A stretch of DNA of 64,000 nt from ENR-C587 sp942493235 (GCA_942493235.1 OW818676.1:1860001-1924000); one strand, 5' to 3'. Counted from the stretch's first letter, positions 8,457-19,059 are shown. Numbers and translations are program-made. The notes: generated by a model not told the origin, from the letters alone.

Positions 8457-9317
8457 ATGAATCAAAGATTTTATAAGTACCTATTGGCAATAATGTTGTA
8501 TTTATTTTCAAGCGGTATAGTATTGAGTCAGAAGCTCGACTCTTTGCACTTTGTTAATAGCAATATCAGTTATATTGCTGATTTCAATGAGGACACTTAT
8601 TTAGATACTTTAGTTTCTATGACCTACAATCACAGTAATTATCCTTATTATATTTTGTGGGCAAATCCAAATTATTTGTCATCAATCAAGTACAAAACAA
8701 TAATTGATTATCCAGAGTATTACCAATTCACAGTCAATACAAATTGTGTTGATATGAATTCAGATAGCACTTCAGACTTGATTTTTTCTGTTAGGTTCAA
8801 AGTCAAAGTAGATTCGGCTACGTTTTTAGACTCTGCTTATAATGTGATTGTTTTCGGACAGCAATCCATAGCCGAGAGCGACACATTAAAAATTAATTCT
8901 GTTGAGAATATTAGTTTTACGCCTTATACGGCTATGAACTTAAATCTTTTATTATTCAACAAAGCAAAACGAGACCTATCCGACATTTGGTCTTACTATG
9001 TTAATAAAACATCAATTAGTATGCCCGCTCCGAAAATCACAAGCTCAAATAGTGAACTAAATCCCGAGATACTGATTTTCCCTAATCCTGCTGAAAACAA
9101 TACAAATCTGCAAATCAGTAATTTGACTAAGGGGGATTATAAAATCCGTCTGTTGAACTATTACGGCACGACAATAGAAGAATTACCTTGTAAATCAGAA
9201 GGCGGTTCCGTAAACATGATGCTAAACTTAAACAACTACGCCAGTGGCAGTTACTTTATTATTCTTTACAAAGGGACAACTGTTTTAAAAATCTATCCGT
9301 TTGTAATAAATAAATAA
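8457..9317 (+). CDS. Secreted T9SS protein with FG-GAP/VCBS-like repeats
   Basis: The 286-residue product starts with a signal peptide (hydrophobic YLLAIMLYLFSSGIVLSQ, cleavage near residue 25). Two Asp-rich calcium-loop-like segments follow, DFNEDTYLDTL near residue 42 and DMNSDSTSDLIF near residue 100, similar to FG-GAP/VCBS repeats. The C-terminal ~80 residues form a T9SS type A sorting domain (IFPNPAENN, then a strand pattern ending YASGSYFIILYKG). It should be exported and attached to or released from the cell surface. The start has GGAG 6 nt upstream. It lies 11 nt before the RHS gene and probably shares its mRNA, so it may help present or process the RHS protein; that is inference. Confidence 0.7.
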   Translation: MNQRFYKYLLAIMLYLFSSGIVLSQKLDSLHFVNSNISYIADFNEDTYLDTLVSMTYNHSNYPYYILWANPNYLSSIKYKTIIDYPEYYQFTVNTNCVDMNSDSTSDLIFSVRFKVKVDSATFLDSAYNVIVFGQQSIAESDTLKINSVENISFTPYTAMNLNLLLFNKAKRDLSDIWSYYVNKTSISMPAPKITSSNSELNPEILIFPNPAENNTNLQISNLTKGDYKIRLLNYYGTTIEELPCKSEGGSVNMMLNLNNYASGSYFIILYKGTTVLKIYPFVINK

Positions 9318-9328
9318 GGAGCAACAAA

Positions 9329-12300
9329 ATGAAAAAACTTATATATGTACTAACCGTAATTCTATTATCGGCAATTGGTGCAAATGCACAATTCTCTGCC
9401 GATAATGACGGCAACTTAAATGTATCACCTGTCAATGGTATAATGAACTATACGTATCCCATATCCAACAATTCAATTGACGGATATCCGATTGATGTAA
9501 GAATGACATATTTGAGTAATTTACGGTACGCCCATTTTAAAGGGCTTTGTCAGGATAGACATTACCGTGATTCAATTGTATATATTAATACGGATCCGTA
9601 CCCTTATCCTGATCACATACATTATCCTATCGGAACAGATTATTATTATGAAATTATGGATCGATTCACTTATGCAATATCTACTTGGGTAATGAGTGTA
9701 AATGGCTTTGTAATAAATGCTTTGAAACAGAATTCATTTTACTTAGACAGTGTTTCAGATTCACGGAGTCGTCTTGATAATATGCTTATTGAAGGATATG
9801 ATATTTGTAATAGAATGCAAACAAGTAGATATAAAGAAATTAATGATAAAATAAAAATTCTTAAAGCAGATGGTTCAATTCTTGAGTTAGTAAATAAAAA
9901 CAAATTCGGAAATTGGGAATATTCAAATTCTAATTACAATGATGCTAAGTATTATACAGGATATTATTATGATAATTCTATTAATTCGACTGGTTATGGA
10001 AGGGTAGAATATGATACTAAATACTATCCTCCATTTATTCAAGAAGAATTAGATAGTAATCATTATAATCCGAATTCATTTAAGCCAAGAGTGTTACGCT
10101 ATTATATGGGTGATGGTTTAGAATATGTGTTTAGGGAAGTAATAGCACCTTATGGTTTAAAAGATTTTAATACTAATGAGATTGGTTTATATCAACAGCT
10201 TGATGTTTATGGTACTCGGCCTTATTTGCATACTGGGAAATATTTTTCACCGGGAGTTTTGCCGACTATATTTTATTTAGAAGAAATTAATAATGGAGAA
10301 AAAACACTTGTAAAATTTGATAGGAAAGGCCATAATTACACTGATAATAATACAAAAATTCAAAGAGGTAGGGCTTTTATTGATAATTTTACTAATCATA
10401 AAATAAGCATTGACAAAACAGGTATGTTAATTCAAAATTTTGATAAAACATATAGATTTATTCTTGATGTAGATGGTAATACATATTTACCTAGATCAGT
10501 GTGGAACCATCCATTACTAATGCAAGACAATGAGTTTAATAGCAAAACTGACGAAATACTAACTGACTTTAGAATTGATAATCATTCGAATAATTTTTTA
10601 GTTTATAAAATAATTGACCCGCAAAATAGAATTACAGAATTCAATTACTATGGAGATTTTATATATACTGATACTGACATTAGATACATACCTTTATCGC
10701 AAAATAGACATATAGAAAGAATTGACTATCCTATGTGCTTAAAAGAAGTAATAGAACCAACTAAAAGAATTGTTTTTGATTATTACAAAGACTGGGTTTG
10801 TATGGGAAGGGATTTCAGATATGACACAGTTTCAACAAAAGGTTTAAGCTATAATCTATTGAATTGTGTTAAAACAATTAAGCACTATGAATTGGACAAT
10901 AACAATACATTGCTTAAATCATTAAATTATTACTTTTCCGATGACACTGTTAACAATATCAGATATTCCAAAGTATCAATTGTTGATAATATTATTAACA
11001 AAAAAGATTCAATAGAATACGAATTCAAGTTGTTTACTGTGAATAATAATTCTCAATATATGCCTCAGAAGAGCGTAAACATCTCTAAATATAAAAAATA
11101 TAGAGAATCTACAAATGATTCTATTGACGTTACAGATAAAATAATCTCCGAAACTGAATATAGAAATTCTTCAGAGTTAGGCTCTACTTCTAATAACGGA
11201 TTAATTCCATATTTTACGTTAATTTTGAAAGAAGAAAACGGAGTTCCTAAATATGGCTATCCAACGGTGCTTAATTCTTATGAATTTGAGACTATAAGCA
11301 CCTTTGGCGGAGATACTGCACTTTCAAATAAATATGGTCAAGGAATAAAAAAAGTTACATCAAGAATGTTTTACGACTCAGACTCAAACAATGTTATATT
11401 GACAACAGAAAAGTATTTTAAAAATTTACAAAGAATTGTTTACGACGACACTAGATATACAGATATTTATAGTGCACAACTAAGTTATTTAAGGAACGAT
11501 TCTTTAATGGGCTTATATGGAAACACATCGCCTATTGCCGTAACTACCCGATATTTGCGAAAAAATATATTGCCTCCAATATACGGCATACCTATTAAAG
11601 AAATTGTAAGAGATGCTACAGGTAAGCTATTAGGCGGTAAGACTATGAACTACAATTTAGCTGACGGTACTATCGATAATTATAGGCGTGGTGCTATTAT
11701 TAGCGATTCGGTAATTCTAAAGGATTCATCTATTGTATTTAATGCCAAATACAATTATAATGCACGTAAATTGCTTGTATCTGTTGAAAATGAATTTGGT
11801 CAGAAAGGGATGCAATATTTTAAGTATTCCGACATACCCGGATATGAAAATACTTTTCCATCCGGAAAAATATTAAATGATAATAATTCAATTTATAATA
11901 CTTATTTGTACAATACAATGTTTGAATTTGAAGCACCGGTTGCCAATGAATCATACACACACAGGTACGATGCAGCTTCCAATTCATTTAAAATAGATAC
12001 AATTCGTAATTACTTTGAAAGAACAAAATTCGGAAATATCAATGCCATTATCGACCAAAACGGTTGGTATTCTAAAACTGCTTATGATAATATCGGGCGT
12101 ATAACAGCTATGTGGCTACCATTTGATTTCCCGGTTTGCATACCAATTAATTTCAAAACAAATACTGCAAATATACCTTTATATGACAAAAAAACTACAA
12201 TAACAAGGTTCTATGATAGTATTGATGTAATCCATAAAACAATCAAAAGAATTCCGATTTGCTTGCCGGAATATGATGGATTAAATTTATTGGTTGGAAA

Positions 12301-15300
12301 CTCCGAATATACTTATCCAGATAAATTAGGTGATTCTATTAATACATTTAATAAGCATAAAGAAAAATACTCTACTTCACTGAATTATATTGCTTCGGCA
12401 AATGACTTATTCCATAACGGAGCTACAGTACAATCTGCTAAACTTAGACTTGCCTATTTCGGTTCGTATAGTAGTAATTCCTTTATGCTAAAAATTACAA
12501 CTAATCAATTTGGATTTGAAAAGCATATAGTTATTGGAAATAATTCTTTGGATTCTACCTCTAGTCAAGATCCGATTTATAGCAATAATAATCAACAAAT
12601 GCTTTTAGTAGATTTGAATTCGATAATAACTAAATTTCAAGGAACAGCTCCCGGCAACACTCTTAATTTTAAAATCGAAAGCTTGAGCGATTGCGGGAAA
12701 ATCGAATTTTTAAATCAGTCGGAAGATTCAAGACCGGTAATATTATGTTCTTATTTGGGTTGTGACTCGTTGGCTGATTTTACAACTATGATTCAGTACG
12801 ACGATACAAATCATACTATTACAAGTTATTCGAAAATTGATGATAATTTGCATACATCAAACAGCAATTGGGAACTGTCCTCTGCTGAGCATTTTGGTAG
12901 ATATTCAGGTTCTAAATCATTCTATGGTGCAGATAACCGTAATTTGAAGAATTGGTCTTATATCGGAAATCCGTTTGATAATAAACAAACTCGAATTGAT
13001 GAAGTCTCATTTTCTTTGACAGGATTTGGCAACATAATTTCTGTTAAAGACCAAAATGATAAGAATTTTGAAAATATTCGTAACGGTAATGGACAAATAG
13101 TTGCTGTGAAAGCACCAGACGATACAAGAAAAGAAATAAACAGCGAAACTATATATGTTCAAAATGATAACTTTATTCCCTCATTACCTGAAATTGATTG
13201 TCATAGTTATTACTATATGCTAACTATTAAATCTTTTAAAAATGAAACCGGAAAAGTAACAAAACAATATTATGATGGAATGGGTAGGTTAAGAATTGAA
13301 ATAAATAACGCTACTGATATAAATCCTAATTTGAAACTCAAAACACGCTATGAATACGATGAATACAGTAATATATCTTATGTTATTAATCCTGCTAATG
13401 ACACTACATTTTACTATTATGATAATTACAACAGAATTATTCGAAAATCAGATAAAAACGTCGGTACTGTATCTTATGCTTATGATAAACTTGGTAATCT
13501 TAGGTTTGTCCAAGACGAAGAGCAGTTTAGAAATGATAATTTTACTTTTCTTCAAATCGATGATTTAGGCAGAAATACAATTGTCGGTGAAGCCACTATT
13601 ACTGGATTAGAAAGTAGGATTTGCGACGTTATAAATCCTAATTATTTACATTATGATAATAATAATAGTGAACTTTTCACAAATCCTACAATATTCAGAA
13701 ATTCTACAGCCTTTCAAAATATAGTAAATATTAGCGGATTAGACACTACAAGCATTTTCCCGGCTGTCAATGGTACACTTGAAAATCTATATCCGGGTAC
13801 TTATTTACGACATAATTATATTTACCCTACCTTTTATAGTGTCATTTCATCAGATACAAATAGTTTTGAGGATATAGCCAATTTCCCGAGAAATGTACGC
13901 GTAGCTTCATACTATGACGAAATGCCACCAAAAGTCGGAGCAATCTGGGGAAATATGCCGGATACTACAAAATGGAATGCTATCACTCCATTCTACACTT
14001 GGGATAGAGGAAACAGAACACCGAAAAACTTAATTGGCAGACGTTCGGCTGTTGCTTACAGAGACGACGAAGTTGATGCTTTGCATTATGTATTATTTAG
14101 TTACGATCCTCGTGGCAGAGTTCAGGGCTTAATGCGTTATACTGAAAATCTTGGTTTTGACGGTGTTTACTATACTTATAATTCGGCAAATCAAGTGATT
14201 TGTGTTCGCCAAATCGACCCGATTAAACAGTTCGTTACATGGTATTCTTATGACCAAAACGGTCGAGTTGATAGCGTTTGGACTAAAGTTACTGCTAAAG
14301 GCACCGGATTCGGTATTACTACACTTTCTTTGCCTGACGCTCCTTTTAAACCGACTACTGCGGACTTAGCCTACACATACAATAAACGTGGCGGAGTGGA
14401 TACTATTCGATTTGTTCCGGCAAATGTCTATCAGGCATTTACTTATAACCCACGCGGCTGGCTCGACACTATGATTACTAAAAATCAATTTAACACACTT
14501 ATCTTCCGTCAAACTTTTGAAAGAGATGAAGCAGGAAGTATTGAACGCCAAATTTCAACTCATCAGAATACTGCTTTAAATTGCAATGAATATTATACTT
14601 ACGACAATCTGAACAGACTTACTAATTGGAACAATGGCTCTGCTCAGCAATCTTTTACTTATGACAAAATGGGTAACCGCCAGACTGATGTTCTGAATTC
14701 ACAACAATCCAATTACTTTTACGAAAGTAACAATCCTAACCGGCTAAATAGCTATAAAATGAAAACTGCTAATCAAGAAATTCTTAAAAAATATACTTAT
14801 AACGGTAATGGTAGTGTTACTTATATTGATATTAGGGATATTATTAAAAATACGTCTCACAATGAACGTTTTAATTATAATTATGCGGGAGTTCCTACCT
14901 CTTATATTAAATCAGTAAATAGTGAAACGGTAAAGAGTTTTTGTTCGGGAACAAATCTCTCCCGTAATCCGAGCTTATTTATTTGGGATTATCGCTATAG
15001 TCCGCTTGGTGGCAGAGAGCAGAAAAAGCTTAGCAAATCGCCCTTAGGTGATTTCTGTAAAGAAGATGCAAATTATCATGGCTGGACATATTATGCTCTC
15101 GGTGCCGGAGGCGAACAGCTAACTGTATATAAAGGAGTTCAGGAGTCTTGGGTAAGTGGAACGAGAAAAGTTACGTTTTATGCACATTCTTATTTGACAT
15201 GTGGGGGGATTTTAGTAACTTTGCCGGACAGCACTAAGCAGTTTAATGTGTTTGACCATTTGGGTAGTGCCAGAGTGAAAATATCCGTAAAAAATAACGC

Positions 15301-16516
15301 AATAGTCAGTACTCAAGGGTTTAATTACAAACCTTTTGGTGATACTTTGCGTTGTTCCGGCACGGATAGAGTCGGCTTCATAGGCAAAGAGCTTGACGAG
15401 GAAAACAATTACTTCTTATTCGGTGTCCGAAACTATGACAAGCAAACCGGCAGATTCTTATCTGTTGACCCGTTATGGGAAAGTTTCCGCAATTATACAC
15501 CATACCACTACAGCTATAACAACCCAATTTCTTTCAAAGACCCCACCGGTTTTGCTCCGGAGAAAGAGGAGAATGAATTGCAAGGGAAGAAAGAGGGGAA
15601 TAAGTTGATGGTAATGGAATGGTTAGTAACTTCGGAAATAGATGGTAATTACGTAAACTTTTACGAAGAAGAGCTTAGTAGTCCTTTGGGACCTGGTCAA
15701 GGCAGAACATTTATTGGTAGATTTAAAATTTTCTCCACATCATCAGCCGCTGAATCAATATTTTCGGGAAATTTTGACGACGGTGTGGTTTCCTGTGGTG
15801 GTAACACCGTAAGCAGTAGCGGTGCTAATCCCGGAGGCGGTATCAGTGGCTCTCATGGCAGTAGCAGTGAAAGTGGAAGAACAGGAAAGACTGTGAGCAA
15901 TAATGGAAAAAATACTTTTTCCTTTATTACTCCAAATATTATTAATTTACCTTTTTATAGAGATATTCAGGTTAATATAAAATGCTACTATAGTCAAGAA
16001 GATAAGCTTGATTATGCAATTAAACAGATAAAAGAAGCTATTGATGCCATATATAAAGATATTGAAAATGGCGGTATTAATATTTTTAGTAAAATTTTTT
16101 CTATAGATATTGATTTTACTCTTACTGAAAGATTATTAAATCAGAGATGGATAGTTAATTCGCAGATTTTACCTACAACAAAAGTAGAATTAAATGGAGA
16201 AATGATTGAAGCTCGCGAAAGAAAAATATGGGCATTAACTTCATATAACTTAGTGAATCAAATCTTGTTTTTTTCTGCTGAACTTTTAAATAAGGATTTT
16301 GACAATTTTGGTGGGGATGCTTTTGGAACTCCAAGTTATCAGAGTAGTGTAGCTATCTGTATTATGAATTCATTTTGGCACGAGATATGGCATTTTTGGC
16401 AGAATATTACAGGATTTAATGGCTCAAATATTGAGAAGGAACGTCAAGCAGTAAATTATAGCTATTCAATATTTAACTTATGGAAACAATATGGTAATAA
16501 TATTCCATTAAGATGA
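9329..16516 (+). CDS. RHS-repeat polymorphic toxin with metallopeptidase tip
   Basis: A 2395-residue exported protein. A signal peptide (KKLIYVLTVILLSAIGANAQ, residues 2-21) is followed by a very long body with YD/RHS repeats, densest after residue 1300. The RHS core is at about 1970-2075: DHLGSARVKI, GFIGKELDEENNYFLFGVRN, FLSVDPLW, ending at PISFKDPTGF. RHS shells encapsulate a C-terminal toxin, and the sequence after the core is exchangeable between strains. Here the tip (about 2075-2395) has a Gly/Ser linker (ESGRTGKTVSNNG) and then NSFWHEIWHFWQ. This supplies HExxH at 2351-2355, with an ExxA (ERQA) 15 residues later, the pattern of a gluzincin-type zinc peptidase. The substrate is unknown. 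The gene 23 nt downstream encodes the proposed immunity lipoprotein. No T9SS sorting domain is seen, so the export route beyond the inner membrane is uncertain. Confidence 0.85.
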   Translation: MKKLIYVLTVILLSAIGANAQFSADNDGNLNVSPVNGIMNYTYPISNNSIDGYPIDVRMTYLSNLRYAHFKGLCQDRHYRDSIVYINTDPYPYPDHIHYPIGTDYYYEIMDRFTYAISTWVMSVNGFVINALKQNSFYLDSVSDSRSRLDNMLIEGYDICNRMQTSRYKEINDKIKILKADGSILELVNKNKFGNWEYSNSNYNDAKYYTGYYYDNSINSTGYGRVEYDTKYYPPFIQEELDSNHYNPNSFKPRVLRYYMGDGLEYVFREVIAPYGLKDFNTNEIGLYQQLDVYGTRPYLHTGKYFSPGVLPTIFYLEEINNGEKTLVKFDRKGHNYTDNNTKIQRGRAFIDNFTNHKISIDKTGMLIQNFDKTYRFILDVDGNTYLPRSVWNHPLLMQDNEFNSKTDEILTDFRIDNHSNNFLVYKIIDPQNRITEFNYYGDFIYTDTDIRYIPLSQNRHIERIDYPMCLKEVIEPTKRIVFDYYKDWVCMGRDFRYDTVSTKGLSYNLLNCVKTIKHYELDNNNTLLKSLNYYFSDDTVNNIRYSKVSIVDNIINKKDSIEYEFKLFTVNNNSQYMPQKSVNISKYKKYRESTNDSIDVTDKIISETEYRNSSELGSTSNNGLIPYFTLILKEENGVPKYGYPTVLNSYEFETISTFGGDTALSNKYGQGIKKVTSRMFYDSDSNNVILTTEKYFKNLQRIVYDDTRYTDIYSAQLSYLRNDSLMGLYGNTSPIAVTTRYLRKNILPPIYGIPIKEIVRDATGKLLGGKTMNYNLADGTIDNYRRGAIISDSVILKDSSIVFNAKYNYNARKLLVSVENEFGQKGMQYFKYSDIPGYENTFPSGKILNDNNSIYNTYLYNTMFEFEAPVANESYTHRYDAASNSFKIDTIRNYFERTKFGNINAIIDQNGWYSKTAYDNIGRITAMWLPFDFPVCIPINFKTNTANIPLYDKKTTITRFYDSIDVIHKTIKRIPICLPEYDGLNLLVGNSEYTYPDKLGDSINTFNKHKEKYSTSLNYIASANDLFHNGATVQSAKLRLAYFGSYSSNSFMLKITTNQFGFEKHIVIGNNSLDSTSSQDPIYSNNNQQMLLVDLNSIITKFQGTAPGNTLNFKIESLSDCGKIEFLNQSEDSRPVILCSYLGCDSLADFTTMIQYDDTNHTITSYSKIDDNLHTSNSNWELSSAEHFGRYSGSKSFYGADNRNLKNWSYIGNPFDNKQTRIDEVSFSLTGFGNIISVKDQNDKNFENIRNGNGQIVAVKAPDDTRKEINSETIYVQNDNFIPSLPEIDCHSYYYMLTIKSFKNETGKVTKQYYDGMGRLRIEINNATDINPNLKLKTRYEYDEYSNISYVINPANDTTFYYYDNYNRIIRKSDKNVGTVSYAYDKLGNLRFVQDEEQFRNDNFTFLQIDDLGRNTIVGEATITGLESRICDVINPNYLHYDNNNSELFTNPTIFRNSTAFQNIVNISGLDTTSIFPAVNGTLENLYPGTYLRHNYIYPTFYSVISSDTNSFEDIANFPRNVRVASYYDEMPPKVGAIWGNMPDTTKWNAITPFYTWDRGNRTPKNLIGRRSAVAYRDDEVDALHYVLFSYDPRGRVQGLMRYTENLGFDGVYYTYNSANQVICVRQIDPIKQFVTWYSYDQNGRVDSVWTKVTAKGTGFGITTLSLPDAPFKPTTADLAYTYNKRGGVDTIRFVPANVYQAFTYNPRGWLDTMITKNQFNTLIFRQTFERDEAGSIERQISTHQNTALNCNEYYTYDNLNRLTNWNNGSAQQSFTYDKMGNRQTDVLNSQQSNYFYESNNPNRLNSYKMKTANQEILKKYTYNGNGSVTYIDIRDIIKNTSHNERFNYNYAGVPTSYIKSVNSETVKSFCSGTNLSRNPSLFIWDYRYSPLGGREQKKLSKSPLGDFCKEDANYHGWTYYALGAGGEQLTVYKGVQESWVSGTRKVTFYAHSYLTCGGILVTLPDSTKQFNVFDHLGSARVKISVKNNAIVSTQGFNYKPFGDTLRCSGTDRVGFIGKELDEENNYFLFGVRNYDKQTGRFLSVDPLWESFRNYTPYHYSYNNPISFKDPTGFAPEKEENELQGKKEGNKLMVMEWLVTSEIDGNYVNFYEEELSSPLGPGQGRTFIGRFKIFSTSSAAESIFSGNFDDGVVSCGGNTVSSSGANPGGGISGSHGSSSESGRTGKTVSNNGKNTFSFITPNIINLPFYRDIQVNIKCYYSQEDKLDYAIKQIKEAIDAIYKDIENGGINIFSKIFSIDIDFTLTERLLNQRWIVNSQILPTTKVELNGEMIEARERKIWALTSYNLVNQILFFSAELLNKDFDNFGGDAFGTPSYQSSVAICIMNSFWHEIWHFWQNITGFNGSNIEKERQAVNYSYSIFNLWKQYGNNIPLR

Positions 16517-16539
16517 CATACTAATAGAAAGGAAAAATA

Positions 16540-17382
16540 ATGAAATTTATTTTTATATTTATTTTAAGCTTATTTTGTATAATCAGTTGGTCATGTTCAT
16601 CAATAAATACACTGTCAAGTAAAGATAACTTTAAATTTATTGATAAAGTTGTTGATAATCCTGATTATTTAAATAGTTTAAATTATGATGAAGACATTAA
16701 AATTGGGAATTATTCTTTAAATTGGTACTTAATGCCAAATAAAAGTGAAATAATATCCTTATTAAAAGAATTCTTCGATAAAGATTATAAAAAAGAATAT
16801 AAACTTTTTTATGAAAGAAAATTTTACTCAATTAGAGATTCAGCATATTATTCGGAAATAGCTATTACCAACAGTAATTCAAGATGCAAAATTAGGTTTC
16901 GTTTTATTCAGGTAAACAAAAAGTGGTACTTAATCTATTTAGAGCATATTGGTATGTGGGAAAAATATATCATTAATGAGATCTTTGATTGGAATGACTT
17001 AAAACGAAATGATAGCTTATTTGTAGATAATTTGAATATGATAAATAAAATTATAAATGATTCGAATTATTATGACATAATGATAACTGAAGGAAAACAA
17101 TTCGAAAAGTATTTTTTGATTTATGAAGATTATGGAGATCAAAAGGGTTTTGAAACATATAGAAAATATTTAAAAACATTGCAAGGCAAGAAATATACAA
17201 TAAAAGGTGAAAAGCGTTTTGCGACTATTGATGATTCGCTAATGAATCATAGGCTTTGTCTTGATTTTGAATCCGGCGAGTCATTATTTATAAGTCTTGT
17301 CGCTATAAACGGTAAATGGTATATAGAAAATTTGAAAATGTATTGTTATATGTATCCATTTAATGGTCAAACAACGTATTAA
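16540..17382 (+). CDS. Lipoprotein, proposed immunity to the RHS tip
   Basis: The 280-residue product begins with a lipoprotein signal (IFIFILSLFCIISWSCSS, lipid Cys at about residue 19). The body has two related halves, each ending in a strand of the form N-x-K-W-Y (VNKKWYLIYLE near 128; INGKWYIENLKMY near 263), reminiscent of small alpha+beta NTF2-like folds. It follows the RHS stop by 23 nt with an AAAGGA ribosome-binding site, the standard place for an immunity gene. A membrane-anchored immunity protein implies that the toxin acts in the periplasm or at the envelope. It is about twice the size of the other lipoproteins of the array. The immunity role is inferred from position. Confidence 0.55.
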   Translation: MKFIFIFILSLFCIISWSCSSINTLSSKDNFKFIDKVVDNPDYLNSLNYDEDIKIGNYSLNWYLMPNKSEIISLLKEFFDKDYKKEYKLFYERKFYSIRDSAYYSEIAITNSNSRCKIRFRFIQVNKKWYLIYLEHIGMWEKYIINEIFDWNDLKRNDSLFVDNLNMINKIINDSNYYDIMITEGKQFEKYFLIYEDYGDQKGFETYRKYLKTLQGKKYTIKGEKRFATIDDSLMNHRLCLDFESGESLFISLVAINGKWYIENLKMYCYMYPFNGQTTY

Positions 17383-17402
17383 TTTTTATAAAATTAATCC
17401 CT

Positions 17403-17437
17403 CCCCCACAAAATATTATGACTTGTGGGGGATTTTT
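17403..17437 (+). terminator. Hairpin terminator after immunity gene 1
   Basis: CCCCCACAA (17403-17411) pairs with TTGTGGGGG (17423-17431) and is followed by ATTTTT. It stands 20 nt after the stop of the 280-residue lipoprotein gene. Closely related hairpins recur after the other lipoprotein genes. Confidence 0.75.
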
Positions 17438-17453
17438 ATTAAATTAGGGGGCA

Positions 17454-18485
17454 TTGATAAATATAAAAAGAAGAAGATTGAAAAGAGTCGCCGGATATAT
17501 AATTGCATTATCTTTTCACAGAGTTAATTATGCTCTTTCTATTCCAATTTCTTTCAAAGACCCCACCGGTTTTGCCCCCGAGAAAGAGGAGAATGAATTA
17601 CAAGGAAAGAAGGATTGCGATAAGCTGATGGTTATGGAATATATAACTAATTGGGAACTAGATGGTGATTACATAAACTATTACATAGAAGAATTTAGTT
17701 CCTCAATGAGAATTGGGAGGGAATATGTATTTTGTCGTAGAATTAATTATTCAATGGATCGATCACTTTCCAGAGGTTTTGGTAAATTGTTAGATTCTGG
17801 AGGTGGCACCGGTGGTGGTGGCGGTGGCAGTGGAAGAACAGGAAAGACAGTGAGCAATAATGGAACAGTAACATTAACTCAAGAATCTAAAAATATAATT
17901 AAAGAAAATATTAGTATTTATTTTAGTCCGTCGCTAAACCCAGAAGAAGCACAAGCAGCTGTACAAGCTTTTTGGACCAATCTTTTCGAAGGACTAACAA
18001 ATAATGTTTCTAAAGAAAATTATGAATTTTTGACAACGGCTGATTTAACTGTTGTGCTATTATCAATAGATGATTTTAAAGATTATGCTGGCGACAGAGG
18101 ATATAAAGACGTAGCCGGATTTTGTTTAAGTGCTAACGATGCAAATAGAATCACTCTATGTGCTGATTACATTATTAATGGATTAGATAATTATTTTGAT
18201 AAACCGTCTTATTCATACAACCCAATACCCGGTCTTCAATTTGAAAAATCATATTCTACAAATTATACTGAAACTATTATGCATGAATTTGGTCATGGCT
18301 TTGCATATTGGAAAATTGGATCAGATTATAATAGTTATAATGCGAAATATAGAGAGAATTGGGCTATATGGTATTGTAATACTAACTATCGGCAAAAAGT
18401 TGGTAGACCAGATCAAGTCTATAATTCCACTTTTTGGATATCAATATTTATAAATGGTCATAACCCTTACAGTGAAATTTATTAG
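17454..18485 (+). CDS. Displaced RHS C-terminal tip with HEFGH metallopeptidase motif
   Basis: This reading has no proper start (only TTG at 17454) and no ribosome-binding site. It opens with a decayed piece of RHS core and then PISFKDPTGFAPEKEENELQ, repeating the end of the RHS core; the 32 bp at 15524-15555 recur at 17544-17575. It is therefore a silent or 'orphan' tip that could replace the tip of the main protein by recombination. After a Gly-rich linker and RTGKTVSNNG comes a new ~210-residue domain with TIMHEFGHGFAYWK: HExxH at about residues 277-281, with ENWA 19 residues further giving ExxA. This predicts a gluzincin-type zinc peptidase different from the main tip. A lipoprotein gene follows 10 nt later. 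Confidence 0.7.
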   Translation: MINIKRRRLKRVAGYIIALSFHRVNYALSIPISFKDPTGFAPEKEENELQGKKDCDKLMVMEYITNWELDGDYINYYIEEFSSSMRIGREYVFCRRINYSMDRSLSRGFGKLLDSGGGTGGGGGGSGRTGKTVSNNGTVTLTQESKNIIKENISIYFSPSLNPEEAQAAVQAFWTNLFEGLTNNVSKENYEFLTTADLTVVLLSIDDFKDYAGDRGYKDVAGFCLSANDANRITLCADYIINGLDNYFDKPSYSYNPIPGLQFEKSYSTNYTETIMHEFGHGFAYWKIGSDYNSYNAKYRENWAIWYCNTNYRQKVGRPDQVYNSTFWISIFINGHNPYSEIY

Positions 18486-18495
18486 GAGAATAAAA

Positions 18496-18945
18496 ATGCG
18501 AATAATATTTAAAATTTGTTTGATTTTATTGAGTATTATTATATTGAATTCCTGTTCTTCATATAGTATTAACAGTGAATTAAAAAGATATTCTAAGGAT
18601 ATGGTAAAATATCCAAATAAATTATGGGATTTGAGAAATAATTATCCTGAAATATTCAACGATAATATTATTTCAGATTCCTTGAAAAAAGGCGACTATA
18701 TTCGGAAATTATATGATTTTATAATAAAATTTGATATTATTAACTATAAGGATGTTTTCGGATATGCTCCTTTGGTTGACAAATATTTTATAATGACTAA
18801 AGAAATGCAAATGAAAGGATCTAAAGAAGAGTTATATTTAATAACATTTAAAACGGAAAATGGTGGTATAGAAATAATATATTTTTATAAAAACAATAAA
18901 TGGTATTTATTTAGCATTGAACCTTTTACCTTGATAAAACAATAA
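18496..18945 (+). CDS. Small lipoprotein, proposed immunity to orphan tip
   Basis: 149 residues from the ATG at 18496, chosen because GGAG lies 7 nt upstream and the reading then starts directly with a lipoprotein signal (ICLILLSIIILNSCSS). The body carries NNYPEIFNDN and KLYDFII, shared with the lipoproteins at 19287, 20088 and 29794, and ends with YKNNKWYLFSIE. It is the second member of the array's lipoprotein family and directly follows the displaced HEFGH tip, so it is the likely cognate immunity protein. Function is inferred from order and from repetition of the pair. Confidence 0.55.
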   Translation: MRIIFKICLILLSIIILNSCSSYSINSELKRYSKDMVKYPNKLWDLRNNYPEIFNDNIISDSLKKGDYIRKLYDFIIKFDIINYKDVFGYAPLVDKYFIMTKEMQMKGSKEELYLITFKTENGGIEIIYFYKNNKWYLFSIEPFTLIKQ

Positions 18946-18976
18946 TTTCTTAAAAAACAGTAGTAATTAAATCTCT

Positions 18977-19005
18977 CCGCCACAAACCAACTTGACTTGT
19001 GGCGG
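18977..19005 (+). terminator. Cassette-end hairpin 2
   Basis: CCGCCACAA (18977-18985) pairs perfectly with TTGTGGCGG (18997-19005). It follows the lipoprotein gene by 31 nt. No strong T-run follows, so it may stabilise or punctuate rather than terminate efficiently. Confidence 0.55.
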
Positions 19006-19059
19006 AAGTATTACAACTAAGCCATTATTTATAAGATGGGTTGAAATTTGAAAAAGAGT

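Noticed and set aside
9329..16516. T9SS sorting domain on the RHS protein
   Set aside because: The C-terminus is the toxin tip; no sorting-domain pattern is visible, unlike the gene just upstream.
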